Assembly: GCF_004365875.1 (NCBI RefSeq) | Contig: NZ_SODF01000002.1 | Location: 1,178,001-1,242,000, forward strand | Direction: 5' to 3' | From: Kribbella kalugense | GTDB lineage: Bacteria > Actinomycetota > Actinomycetes > Propionibacteriales > Kribbellaceae | Length of the DNA stretch: 64,000 nucleotides | In this document: positions 27,365 through 35,981 of the stretch, piece by piece | Numbering within the stretch: the first letter of the stretch is position 1 | Layout: every line of letters starts with the position of its first letter | The notes under the pieces: generated by a model | The model's database searches: none | The model's input: only the letters and a program-made list of their open reading frames with translations | Told to the model about the DNA's origin: nothing | Position numbers and translations under genes: made by a program

Positions 27365-27757
27365 TCAGCTGAGATCCGGGACGGTTGCAGCGCTGACGTA
27401 GTCGCGGAACAGCTTGATCTCACCGTTCTGGATCCGGAACACCTGGACGCAGGTGGCCTGGAACGGTTCGCCGGTCGTCGTGTTCCGGCCGTCGGTGACG
27501 AGTTCGAGGATCACCACCTCGGGGTCGACCGTCTCGTGCAGCTGGACGACGCGCAGGTCGACGATCTCGACGGGATGATCGGCAGCCTTCAACGAGAACT
27601 CGCGGATCGCCTCGCGTCCGTCGAGGCGATCAGGTAGGCCGGCAACGGCGAACGGCATCTCGATCACGCCGTCCTCGGCGAACAGATTCGCGAACGACTC
27701 GAAGTCGCGATCGACGATGTGGCGGCGACGGAGCTCGAGTACTTCCAGTGGTGTCAT
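27365..27757 (-). CDS. SnoaL/NTF2-like fold protein
   Basis: A 130-residue protein of the nuclear-transport-factor-2 fold. It begins MTPLEVLELRRRHIVDRDFE and continues FANLFAEDGVIEMPFAV, GREAIREF and FQATCVQVFRIQNGEIKLFRDY, all standard for SnoaL-like proteins. Members are small cyclases, isomerases or binding proteins. The ATG at 27757 follows GGAGGGG; the longer reading frame would run through the operators and into tetR. It is divergent from a TetR gene and probably controlled by it. Confidence 0.85.
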   Translation of the reverse strand: MTPLEVLELRRRHIVDRDFESFANLFAEDGVIEMPFAVAGLPDRLDGREAIREFSLKAADHPVEIVDLRVVQLHETVDPEVVILELVTDGRNTTTGEPFQATCVQVFRIQNGEIKLFRDYVSAATVPDLS

Positions 27758-27777
27758 GACCCCTCCAGCGATGTTTG

Positions 27778-27795
27778 GTTCAACGACCGTAGAAC
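27778..27795. promoter_or_regulatory. TetR operator copy 1
   Basis: GTTCAACGACCGTAGAAC is an 18-bp imperfect palindrome matching the second copy at 27809-27826. Shared plan: (A/G)TTCaAC n4 GTaGAA(C/T). It lies in the divergent SnoaL-tetR gap. Confidence 0.65.
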
Positions 27796-27808
27796 GAAAA
27801 CCCCAGAT

Positions 27809-27826
27809 ATTCAACATCTGTAGAAT
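27809..27826. promoter_or_regulatory. TetR operator copy 2
   Basis: ATTCAACATCTGTAGAAT is an 18-bp palindrome with 14 of 18 positions symmetrical, 31 bp centre-to-centre from copy 1 (about three helical turns). It runs into the tetR start codon, which fits autorepression. Confidence 0.65.
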
Positions 27827-28388
27827 GAATTCGGTGAACGAGACCACCAGAGACCGGCGGCGGATCGAGACGCAGGAGCGGATCCTCGCCGAGGCACGTC
27901 GGCTGTTCGCCGAGGCCGGGTACGACCGCACGACGATCCGCGCGATCGCCGCGGCCGCGCAGGTGGATCCCGGTCTGGTGATGCACTACTACGGCAATAA
28001 GCAGCAGCTGTTCGCACGCGCAGCGGAGACGAAGAGCCAGGCCGTCCTCGACGGAACCGCGGACGAGATCGCCGAGCAACTGCTCGACCGGCTGCGGCAG
28101 TCGCTGATCGAGGAGCCGGTCGCCTCACTCGCCGTACTGCGCTCGATGCTCACCCATCCCGACGCCGCCGACGAGGTCCGCGAGAACGCACAGCTCCGCG
28201 GCAGTACGTTCAGCAAGGTCATCCCGGGCGACGACGGCGAGCTCCGGGTCGATGTGGTCAGCGCCGTGCTCATCGGCGTTGTACTCGGTCGGCACCTGCT
28301 CAAACTCGACCATCTCGCCGATGCCGACCCGGACAAGATCATCGAACTCCTCCGCCCCGCGGTCGAATCCCTCACCCGGGCGGAATAG
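27825..28388 (+). CDS. TetR family transcriptional regulator
   Basis: A 187-residue repressor. The helix-turn-helix is at about residues 15-60: RILAEARRLFAEAGYDRTTI, then RAIAAAAQVDPGLVMHYYGNKQQLF. The C-terminal domain is alpha-helical and should bind a ligand and dimerise. It is divergent from the SnoaL-like gene, with two matching dyads in the 67-bp gap that it probably binds. The start is the ATG at 27825; a GTG three codons later is possible. The downstream LLM oxidoreductase is on the same strand and may be part of the regulon. Confidence 0.93.
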   Translation: MNSVNETTRDRRRIETQERILAEARRLFAEAGYDRTTIRAIAAAAQVDPGLVMHYYGNKQQLFARAAETKSQAVLDGTADEIAEQLLDRLRQSLIEEPVASLAVLRSMLTHPDAADEVRENAQLRGSTFSKVIPGDDGELRVDVVSAVLIGVVLGRHLLKLDHLADADPDKIIELLRPAVESLTRAE

Positions 28389-28416
28389 GGCCCTCGAAGC
28401 GGAGGTTGGCGACGGT

Positions 28417-29211
28417 ATGAGTGTTGAGATCGGAGTGATCCTGCCGACGTCCACCCCGGATCCCACCAAGCCGATCCTGGGCGACGTGCGGGACAGCGCT
28501 CGGTACGCCGAGGAAGTCGGGCTGGACTCGGTGTGGTCGACGGACCATCTGATCGCGAGCGCGCCGATGCTGGACAGTTCCGTCGTACTCGCGACCGCTG
28601 CCGCGGTAACGGAGCGGATCACCGTCGGATACAACGTGATGCTGCTGGCGTTGCGACCGGTGGCGTGGGCGGCGAAGCAGATCAGCACGCTGCAGCTGGT
28701 GTCGAACAACCGGCTCGTTCTAGGTGTCGGCACGGGCAACCCGGCGCACGGTGACATCGGCTGGCGGGCGGCCGGCGTCGACTTCACCCAGCGCGGGCGG
28801 CTGACCGACGAGGCTCTCGCCGTACTGCGGGATCTCGTGGCCGGCAAGGCCGCGACGGTGCGACCGGATCTCGAGGTGACGCTCTCCCCCGGATCCGCGG
28901 TCCCACCGATCTTTGTCGCCGGCAACGGTCCGCGCGCGCATCGCCGGGCGGCGCGGTACGGCGATGGCTGGGCAACGATCGGGATGTCGCCGGAGGAAGT
29001 ACGCAAGAGCCTGGAGCAGATCAACGAACTTGCCGATGGCAAGCAGTTGAAGGCGACCGTGATCGCCCCACAGCTCGAAGGAGACCAAGTCGAGCAACTG
29101 GCCGCCTACGAGGCCGCTGGAACCGAGCGCGTCATCATCCCACCCACAGGCGATTGGCACGACGACTACGACCAGGCCGCCGATCTCCGCAGCCGCTATC
29201 AGGAACGCTGA
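28417..29211 (+). CDS. LLM-class F420- or FMN-dependent oxidoreductase
   Basis: A 264-residue luciferase-like monooxygenase-fold protein. It starts MSVEIGVILPTSTPDPTKP and has SARYAEEVGLDSVWSTDHL, RITVGYNVMLLALRPVAWAA and LGVGTGNPAHGD, typical of actinobacterial LLM enzymes that use coenzyme F420 or FMN. The length is below the common 290-340, because the C-terminal part is short. The ATG at 28417 follows GGAGG. Its end overlaps the convergent amidohydrolase end by 13 bp. Confidence 0.9.
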   Translation: MSVEIGVILPTSTPDPTKPILGDVRDSARYAEEVGLDSVWSTDHLIASAPMLDSSVVLATAAAVTERITVGYNVMLLALRPVAWAAKQISTLQLVSNNRLVLGVGTGNPAHGDIGWRAAGVDFTQRGRLTDEALAVLRDLVAGKAATVRPDLEVTLSPGSAVPPIFVAGNGPRAHRRAARYGDGWATIGMSPEEVRKSLEQINELADGKQLKATVIAPQLEGDQVEQLAAYEAAGTERVIIPPTGDWHDDYDQAADLRSRYQER

Positions 29212-30827
29212 GTCGTCAGGACCGCGATGTCTCGGATCTCGTCGACCGGGCAGGTCAGGATGTCGCGGTCGAGAACGATGAAGTCCGCAAGCTTCCCCGG
29301 CTCGATCGATCCGAGCCGGTCGCCCACACCGAGCACTGTCGCCGCGTCCGCTGTCCAGCCACGGATCGCTTCAGCACGAGAGATCGTCTTCGACGGCGTC
29401 AGCAGACTGCGCCCGCTGCGACCATCGGTGCGGGTCAGCGCGGCCCACACGTGAAACAGCGGCGGATGGGCGCCGTCACTGGCCAGTGCGGTTGGTACTC
29501 CGGCATCGATCCACCACCGCACCGGCGTCACGTGCTCCCACTGATCGCCAGGTAGCCGCTCGACGTACGCCGCCTCTCCACGGCCGTAGTCCACTCCGGC
29601 GCAGACCTGCGCGACGATCCCCATCGCCGCGAGTCGGGCGATCTGCTCCCGGGTCACATGATGGAAGTGCTGCACAACCCAAGCGCGCGAGGTCAGAGGC
29701 GTCTCGTGATGCACGGTCTCCAGCGCACTGACCGCGATCTCGCAGGCCGCGTCACCCGTGGCAAGGACGTTCAGCCGAAGGTCGTTCTGTACTGCGAGAC
29801 GCGCGAGCTCGGCCAACTCGGCTGTGGACAACACCGAGGAACCGTTGCCGAGTTCGCCGTGCGGATCGAGGTACGCCGTACTCATCAGAGCGCCGCCGAA
29901 GTGCATCGGAGCATCGAGAGAGACCGTGATCCCCCGGATCCGCAGATGATCGTCGCCCGTACCGTCGCCGGCCGCATCCGCAACGGACGTCAGCCAATCC
30001 GCAAGGTTCACACGACCGACCGGCACCTCGTAGGTGCCGACGACCCGGCAGGCCAGTCGGTCTGTTTCCCGCATCACGCGCAGATCGGGGACGAACGGAC
30101 TGTTGCCATGACCCTCGTAGATGGTGGTCAGACCGTGAGCAAGGTTCTGCTGCATGGCGGTCGCGATCGCGTCCTGCCGGGACTCCGGACTAGTGGCTGG
30201 AAGCAACGACAGGAGTCGGCCGACGAGTGGATTGCGAGCGTTGTAGAAGATCAGCCCATGGATCACACCGGTCGGTTCGCCGGCTGCGTCACGCTCGATC
30301 CGGATCCCTGGCTGGTCGGGGGTGTCGCGGGTGATGCCGAGCAACTCGAGTGCCTTGCTGTTCAGGATCGCGGGGTGCGGCCAGAACGGCGGGGTCGGGA
30401 TGTGTACCGGGTTGTCCGGCGCGACCGCGTCGAGGTCGGCCCGGGTCGGCCAGCGCCCCTCGGCGAGCCCGTCCGGCAGGTCGAAGTAGTCCGGCGGTTC
30501 GCCGATCGACGACGTCACGATCCATTCGCCGGGCTCCGCCTTGGTCGCCGCGGTGCGGATCCGTTCGGTGATTGCGGCGATCGAGGTCAGCCCGGCCAGC
30601 TGCGGATCGGCCAACTTGTCCACAGCGATGTGCACCGTATGTGCATGCGCGTCGATGAACCCGGGCAGCACGGTCCGCCCGCCGAGATCGACCACCGGCC
30701 CGTCGAGTCCGGCGATCTCCTCGTTGGTGCCGACGGCAACGAACCGTCCGTCGGAGACCGCGAAGGCCTCCGCGATCGAGAAGTCGCCGTCGACGGTGAC
30801 GACGTTCCCGTTCAGATAAACGGTCAT
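29199..30827 (-). CDS. amidohydrolase family protein (YtcJ-like)
   Basis: A 542-residue metal-dependent hydrolase. The TIM-barrel opening motif GFIDAHAHTVH is near residue 57-67, with the N-terminal small beta domain TVYLNGNVVTVDGDF and C-terminal LGSIEPGKLADFIVLDRDIL. Two histidines of the HxH motif are present; later metal ligands are plausible in VVQHFHHVT and ALASDGAHPP. Members act on N-substituted amides. The ATG overlaps the upstream carboxylesterase stop (ATGA), so the two enzymes are one operon. Confidence 0.92.
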   Translation of the reverse strand: MTVYLNGNVVTVDGDFSIAEAFAVSDGRFVAVGTNEEIAGLDGPVVDLGGRTVLPGFIDAHAHTVHIAVDKLADPQLAGLTSIAAITERIRTAATKAEPGEWIVTSSIGEPPDYFDLPDGLAEGRWPTRADLDAVAPDNPVHIPTPPFWPHPAILNSKALELLGITRDTPDQPGIRIERDAAGEPTGVIHGLIFYNARNPLVGRLLSLLPATSPESRQDAIATAMQQNLAHGLTTIYEGHGNSPFVPDLRVMRETDRLACRVVGTYEVPVGRVNLADWLTSVADAAGDGTGDDHLRIRGITVSLDAPMHFGGALMSTAYLDPHGELGNGSSVLSTAELAELARLAVQNDLRLNVLATGDAACEIAVSALETVHHETPLTSRAWVVQHFHHVTREQIARLAAMGIVAQVCAGVDYGRGEAAYVERLPGDQWEHVTPVRWWIDAGVPTALASDGAHPPLFHVWAALTRTDGRSGRSLLTPSKTISRAEAIRGWTADAATVLGVGDRLGSIEPGKLADFIVLDRDILTCPVDEIRDIAVLTTQRS

Positions 30828-31978
30828 GACAGCTCCTGTACGTCGGAATTCGGCCAGCCCGGGTTTCCGTTCCGGATGAAGGCGATCCACGCCGTCTGGA
30901 CCACGTCGACCATCCGGGCGAGCTCGTCGCCAGCTGCGCCGGCCAGCATCGCCGCGTCCCGGCAGGCGGCGAGATTGCCGAACACGAACGGCAGCTCGAT
31001 GCAGTGGCACGCCCCGAGCGGGTTGCCCGGCGCACTCCAGTCGAAGCGATAGACCCACGCCGACTTCAGCTCCTCGGCGTACGCCCTGATCGGGGTGCTG
31101 AACAACGACTCGGTCACCTCCGGGCCGGCGCCGTACGCGTTGGCCTCGTCGCGACACCAACCGACCAAGACTTCCACCTCGGCGGTGTGCGGATCGTCGG
31201 CCACCAGGTGGAACGGCGGGATCGGCCCCGGGTGCCGGCGGACCAACTCGAGTTGGGCGGCGAGAATCTCGTCGACGGTCGCAGTGTGCGGGTCGGTTCC
31301 GAGGACGTCGAGAAACTCTGCCGCCATCGTGTCGGCCACGTCCAGAGTCTGCGGAGGCAGCCCGAGCGGTGGGCTCTCCAGGATCGCGCGGCGGAACAGA
31401 CCGGTCGCGTTCATGGCGGCGATCGAGAGCGCGCCGCCGGACTGGCCGGAGACGGTGACCGCCTCCGGGTCGCCGCCGAACGCCGCGATGTTCTCCTGGA
31501 CCCACCGCAGCGCCTGGACCTGATCGAGCAGGCCGAGGTTGCTGTGCTCCAGCCGCAGGTACCCGAGGGCGCCGAGGCGGTAGTTGATCGTGACGACAAC
31601 GAGGTCACCGCGCTCCGCCAGCCGCGCGCCGTCGTACCAGTCGAGGCCGCCGGAGCCGGTGCTGAATCCGCCGCCGTGGATGAAGACGAGGACCGGACGC
31701 GGCGTGCCGGTCGAGCTCGGAGTCCAGACATTCAGGTTGAGGCAGTCCTCGGACTGCTCCAATGATCGGTCGCCGATGATCTGCGCGAGTCGGGACGGAG
31801 GCTGCGGCGCTGCCGGACCGACCTGGGTGGCGTCACGTACTCCGTCCCAGGCGGCGGCCGGACGCGGTGGCTGGAAGCGGGTCGACTCGGCGTACGGCAC
31901 CCCGAGGTACGCGTCGACTTCTCCGACGCGGCGGCCGCGGAGGCGACCTTGGCTGACTGTTGTCTCTGGCTGGTTCAT
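30824..31978 (-). CDS. type-B carboxylesterase
   Basis: A 384-residue carboxylesterase, shorter than the usual 480-520, so some C-terminal elements are reduced. Signature pieces are SEDCLNLNVWTP, the oxyanion HGGGF, and the nucleophile elbow GQSGGALS, where family enzymes have GESAG. The catalytic Glu/Asp and His are less clear; LGACHCIELPFVFGN near the end gives a possible histidine. It forms an operon with the amidohydrolase and is divergent from an AsnC regulator. Confidence 0.9.
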   Translation of the reverse strand: MNQPETTVSQGRLRGRRVGEVDAYLGVPYAESTRFQPPRPAAAWDGVRDATQVGPAAPQPPSRLAQIIGDRSLEQSEDCLNLNVWTPSSTGTPRPVLVFIHGGGFSTGSGGLDWYDGARLAERGDLVVVTINYRLGALGYLRLEHSNLGLLDQVQALRWVQENIAAFGGDPEAVTVSGQSGGALSIAAMNATGLFRRAILESPPLGLPPQTLDVADTMAAEFLDVLGTDPHTATVDEILAAQLELVRRHPGPIPPFHLVADDPHTAEVEVLVGWCRDEANAYGAGPEVTESLFSTPIRAYAEELKSAWVYRFDWSAPGNPLGACHCIELPFVFGNLAACRDAAMLAGAAGDELARMVDVVQTAWIAFIRNGNPGWPNSDVQELS

Positions 31979-32058
31979 TCCTCGACCGTCGCAAGACCGG
32001 TCCTGGCGCGTCGCGAGCATGGCCAGATCTTGCTGATTCCGACATGATGGAGGCGATC

Positions 32059-33015
32059 ATGGTGGATTTCGACCGGTTGGACGAGCAGCTCGTACACGCC
32101 TTGCAGGTGGACGGGCGGGCCTCGTTCAGCCGGATCGCGGCCGTTCTGGGCATCTCCGATCGGACGACCGCTCGCCGCTACCACCGCCTGCGCGAGACCG
32201 GCGCGGTGCGCGTGGTCGGCGTACCGTCGAGCGCGCGGCTCGGTCGGGTCGACTGGCTGATCCGGATCCAGTGCGCGCCCGACACCGCGGTTGCCGTGGC
32301 CGCGACGATGGCCCGCCGGGACGACACGTCGTGGGTCTGCCTGACCTCCGGCGGCCTCGAGGTCACCTGCATCACCCACGCCGAAGGCCCGCGCACTCCC
32401 CTGCTGCAGCAGCTTCCGCACGGTCCACGGATCACGTCGGTCACCGCGCAGTGCATGCTCCGCGCAGTCGCAGGGACGGCGGGCTGGGCCGGACGTACGG
32501 CGGCGCTCACGGACGAGCAGGTCAACGAGCTGAGGCCGGCGTCCCCGGAGTACGACGTACCGCTCGAGCTGACTGCGCAGGACGAACGGTTGCTGGCGGA
32601 GCTCGCCAAGGACGGGCGGACGGCGTACCCCGCCCTTGCTGCGGCGACCGGGATGCCGGAGTCGACCGTACGCCGCCGGCTCGGTGAGCTGCTCCGCTCC
32701 GGGGCGATGTACTTCGACGTCGAGGCCGATCCGATGATGTTCGGCTACGCCACCGAGGCGATCCTGTGGATGTCAGTCGCACCCTCGGCGCTGAGCACGG
32801 TCGCGGACGCGCTGACGCGGCATCCGGAGATCGCGTACGCCGCGGCCGTGACCGGGGCGACCAACCTGTTCGGATTCGTCGTCTGCCCGGACCCCGACGC
32901 GCTGTACGACTACCTCGCCGACCGGATCGGCACGCTCCCCGGCATCACCCATATCGAGACCGTCCCGCTGACCACCACCGTCAAACGAGCCGGGACCCTC
33001 CTGCCAAGACGGTGA
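32059..33015 (+). CDS. Lrp/AsnC-type regulator with two fused units
   Basis: A 318-residue protein holding two Lrp/AsnC modules. The first helix-turn-helix is near residues 2-50 (DRLDEQLVHALQVDGRASF, then SRIAAVLGISDRTTARRY) and the second near 180-230 (AQDERLLAELAKDGRTAYPA, then LAAATGMPESTVRRRL). Each is followed by a ligand-binding type domain. GGAGG at 32049-32053 supports the ATG at 32059. It is divergent from the carboxylesterase-amidohydrolase operon, its likely target. Confidence 0.93.
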   Translation: MVDFDRLDEQLVHALQVDGRASFSRIAAVLGISDRTTARRYHRLRETGAVRVVGVPSSARLGRVDWLIRIQCAPDTAVAVAATMARRDDTSWVCLTSGGLEVTCITHAEGPRTPLLQQLPHGPRITSVTAQCMLRAVAGTAGWAGRTAALTDEQVNELRPASPEYDVPLELTAQDERLLAELAKDGRTAYPALAAATGMPESTVRRRLGELLRSGAMYFDVEADPMMFGYATEAILWMSVAPSALSTVADALTRHPEIAYAAAVTGATNLFGFVVCPDPDALYDYLADRIGTLPGITHIETVPLTTTVKRAGTLLPRR

Positions 33016-33039
33016 CGTGTCACGTTTATGCTCGGGAGC

Positions 33040-33678
33040 ATGGCTGGAGTCGTGGTGGTGGGGGTTGGACCCGGGATCGGTCTCGCGGTGGCGCGGCGGT
33101 TCGGTTGGGGGGGAATGAGTGCCGGGCTGGTCGCCCGGTCCGAGTCGACGGTGAAGGCTGCCGCGGCCGAGCTCGGGAGTGCCGACGTACTGCCGGTGAC
33201 CGCCGATGTGACTGACGAGGCCGCCCTGCGGGCCGCGCTCGATCGGGTGGTTCAGGCGTACGGCGTACCGGACGCCGTCGTCTACAACGCCGCGCTCATC
33301 CAGGCTGACCGAGTGGGCGACCTCACCGCGAAGCAGCACCTCGACGCCTGGGCCGTGAACGTGGTCGGCGCGATGACGACCGCCGCGCACCTCGCGCCCG
33401 CGATGGCCGAGCGTGGCAACGGATCGTTTCTCATCACCGGCGGCATGCCGCTGCCGAAGCCGGACTACGCGAGCCTTTCGCTGGGCAAGGCCGGCATTCG
33501 CGCCCTCGTCACGCTCCTGCACCAGCAGTACGGCGCTGCTGGCATCCACGCCGCGAGTGTCACGGTCAGCGGTGGCGTCGGCCCGGGCACCGGCTGGGAT
33601 CCCGACGAGATCGCCAACCACTACTGGCGCCTCCACACCCAGGCGCCGGCTGAATGGATCCACGAGATCGTCATCTGA
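33040..33678 (+). CDS. short-chain dehydrogenase-like protein lacking the catalytic tyrosine
   Basis: A 212-residue Rossmann protein of the SDR family. The nucleotide-binding motif is GVGPGIG near the N-terminus and VYNAAL replaces NNAG. At the YxxxK position the sequence is YASLSLGK: the Lys is there, but the residue four before it is Leu, so the classical Tyr is missing. It may be inactive, use another residue or bind NAD(P) for regulation. The ATG at 33040 was preferred to one four codons earlier. Confidence 0.8.
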   Translation: MAGVVVVGVGPGIGLAVARRFGWGGMSAGLVARSESTVKAAAAELGSADVLPVTADVTDEAALRAALDRVVQAYGVPDAVVYNAALIQADRVGDLTAKQHLDAWAVNVVGAMTTAAHLAPAMAERGNGSFLITGGMPLPKPDYASLSLGKAGIRALVTLLHQQYGAAGIHAASVTVSGGVGPGTGWDPDEIANHYWRLHTQAPAEWIHEIVI

Positions 33679-33745
33679 CTTGGCCTGGTGAAGCTCGGTC
33701 CGAATGGCCCTGTCGTTCGGCGCCCGGGTTCGCGAGACTCGGGTT

Positions 33746-34357
33746 GTGTATGTTCCCAACCACTTTGCCCCCGATGACGACGCGGTTCAGGAGTTGCTGG
33801 CCAGTCACGGCGCCGCTGATCTGATCACGATGACGCCGGACGGAATGGTGGCGACGATGCTTCCGTTCAGCTACGACCGTTCGCGCAACGTGCTGCTCGG
33901 ACACCTTGCCCGCAACAACGATCACTGGCAGCGCGAGGTGCTCGGCGAGGCGCTGGTGATCATGCGCGGACCGAACGCCTACGTCTCGCCGGCCTGGTAC
34001 GCCTCCAAGCAGGAGCACGGTCGCGTCGTACCGACCTGGAACTACGTCACCGCACACGTGTACGGCGAACTGACCGTCCACGACGACGTCACGTGGGTCG
34101 AGGACGTCGTACGCCGCTTGTCGGATCAGCACGAACTGGGCCGGGCCGAACCGTGGTCGGTGGACGATGCACCGGAGAAGTACGTCCGCGGTCAGTTGCG
34201 GGCGATCGTCGGAGTCGAACTCGCGATCCACCGGATCGAGGCCAAGTTCAAGCTCAGCCAGAACCGCCCGGCTGCCGACATCGACGGCGTGGTCGACGGA
34301 CTCCGTGCGGACGGCGAAGAACCCACCGCCGACGCGGTCGCCCGGCACCGGCCGTAG
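33746..34357 (+). CDS. PaiB-like FMN-binding protein
   Basis: A 203-residue protein of the PaiB (FMN-binding negative transcriptional regulator) family, which has a split-barrel FMN fold. It begins VYVPNHFAPDDDAVQELLAS, where PaiB starts MYVPSHF. Family motifs include HLARNNDHWQ, VIMRGPNAYVSPAWYASK and VPTWNYVTAHVYG. In Bacillus PaiB is tied to sporulation and protease control; in actinobacteria the role is unknown. The GTG at 33746 is my choice; an ATG at 33704 would add 14 residues. Confidence 0.9.
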   Translation: MYVPNHFAPDDDAVQELLASHGAADLITMTPDGMVATMLPFSYDRSRNVLLGHLARNNDHWQREVLGEALVIMRGPNAYVSPAWYASKQEHGRVVPTWNYVTAHVYGELTVHDDVTWVEDVVRRLSDQHELGRAEPWSVDDAPEKYVRGQLRAIVGVELAIHRIEAKFKLSQNRPAADIDGVVDGLRADGEEPTADAVARHRP

Positions 34358-34454
34358 TCGAGATCAAACTGTTGTTTGAACCGGGCTGAGAGCGGTTGCC
34401 GTCGCGTGTACCCTCCGTGTCGGTATGCCGAGTCCGAGCCGAGTGAGGTCCTAG

Positions 34455-35981
34455 GTGGAGCCAGACGATGTCCTCGAGCAGGCTCGCCAGAAGATGGTCG
34501 AGATCGTCCAGCTGATGATGCGATACATGGACCGTCAGTCGCCTGGCCAGAGCCAGCGGTTCCGGCGGCTGATGGAGCGGGCTGTACCGGGGATGCCGGC
34601 GATGATCGATCAGGGCGGCACGATCCCCGAGATCACGGCACGGGTCAACGACTTCCAGCGGCCGGGTTGGGAACAGCGGGCGACGAAGGCCTTCGCCGAG
34701 CTGCCGAGGCAGGATCCGGTGTTCGCGGATCCGGCGGTGCGTGCCACGAGCAACGAGTACATCGCCATGCAGCCACGGATGCAGGAGCGCTTGACGGCGC
34801 TCACGGCGGAGATGCGAGACCTCGGCGCGCCCGGAGCCGCGGCGTTGTACCAGCAACTGGGGCGAGAGGCCGCCCGCGCCACCGCCCCAGGGCAGCAGCG
34901 CCCGATCCAACCCACCGGCCCGGCGCCGCGCTCGGCTGCAGGGCGGGCGACGCCTCCGCCGCCAGGCGCACAACCACAACCACAACCGAGGCAGGCTCCA
35001 GGCGGAGCCCAGCCGACGCAGTCCCAGCCACCCCAGCCTCAGCAGACCCAACCGCAGTCCGCCCAGTTGCAGCCCGCGCAGGCTGGAGAGCAGCAGGTGG
35101 GGACGCAGCGGACGGTGGCGCTCGAGACGTCAGACCCGGTGCTGTTGGATGCGCGGATCGTGGAGAGTGCCGGAAAGATCACGGTGACCGCGAAGCCGAA
35201 CTGCACGCGGGCCACCCTGACGATCAGGACCGCCGACGCGAACGGACCCGCGGCAGACGCCATCCGGTCAGCCCGCCTGGAGGCCACCGCCGACGGCCGC
35301 ATGACCACGTCGGCAGCGAAGAGCGAATCGGCGCCGACGGTCATGACCCGCACCACCAGCAACGGGGTCGTCCAGAACTTCAACGCATCCGGCAGCGGCA
35401 GCATCATGGTGACCGGCAGCATCGGCGAGCTGAACATCGGCGGCGGATCGATCACGATGGGTGACGTCCGCGGCAGCACCTTCGTGATCTCGGGCGGATC
35501 CTCGCCGATCGAGGTCGAGGCGGTGGTGCCCGAAGGAAGCACGGTTGTCGCCCGCACCGACAAGGCGAACATCGAGACCCACGGGAAGCTCGACTATGTC
35601 AGCGCCCGATCGAAGGAAGGCGCCGTCAGCTCTGGCAGCGCCGACCGCACCGACGGGACCGGCATGCCCGGTAGCGCCAGAAGCGCCGAGCTCCACTCCG
35701 TCAAAGGCCCGGTCACCGTGCATGCGGACCGTGCCTGCGACGTCCGGGCCGGATCCGTCGAGGGCGACGTCAAGGTCACCGCGAGCAGCCCGGAGGTCGC
35801 AGGCACCATGCGCGTGGACGCTGACAGCATCAGCGGCCGCAGCGAGGTGCCCCCGGAGTCCCGCGGGTTCGGCTCCGAAGCCGGCGGTCAGAGCCAGCGC
35901 GCCTCGGACGGCGCTCGTGACACCACCGTCCGCCAGAACCAGACCCCAACTCGCCAGACAGGAACCGGCCTAGGCGGCTGA
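34455..35981 (+). CDS. large protein with Gln/Pro linker and DUF4097-like beta-repeat domain
   Basis: Not recognised as a whole; 508 residues. Residues 1-150 are helical (DVLEQARQKMVEIVQLMMRY) with no signal peptide. Residues 150-215 are a Gln/Pro linker. From about 215 a repetitive Gly/Ser/Thr/Val-rich part follows, resembling DUF4097 beta-helix adhesins: MVTGSIGELNIGGGSITMGD, FVISGGSSPIEVEAVVPEGS, and ELHSVKGPVTVHA. The tail is Gln/Thr-rich. Lack of export signal is odd for such a beta-helix. The GTG at 34455 follows GAGG. Confidence 0.8.
   Translation: MEPDDVLEQARQKMVEIVQLMMRYMDRQSPGQSQRFRRLMERAVPGMPAMIDQGGTIPEITARVNDFQRPGWEQRATKAFAELPRQDPVFADPAVRATSNEYIAMQPRMQERLTALTAEMRDLGAPGAAALYQQLGREAARATAPGQQRPIQPTGPAPRSAAGRATPPPPGAQPQPQPRQAPGGAQPTQSQPPQPQQTQPQSAQLQPAQAGEQQVGTQRTVALETSDPVLLDARIVESAGKITVTAKPNCTRATLTIRTADANGPAADAIRSARLEATADGRMTTSAAKSESAPTVMTRTTSNGVVQNFNASGSGSIMVTGSIGELNIGGGSITMGDVRGSTFVISGGSSPIEVEAVVPEGSTVVARTDKANIETHGKLDYVSARSKEGAVSSGSADRTDGTGMPGSARSAELHSVKGPVTVHADRACDVRAGSVEGDVKVTASSPEVAGTMRVDADSISGRSEVPPESRGFGSEAGGQSQRASDGARDTTVRQNQTPTRQTGTGLGG

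Noticed and set aside
29199..31505. 768-residue frame through the amidohydrolase and carboxylesterase
   Set aside because: The first 226 residues are out of frame with the carboxylesterase and are Arg-rich. The real start at 30827 overlaps the upstream stop.
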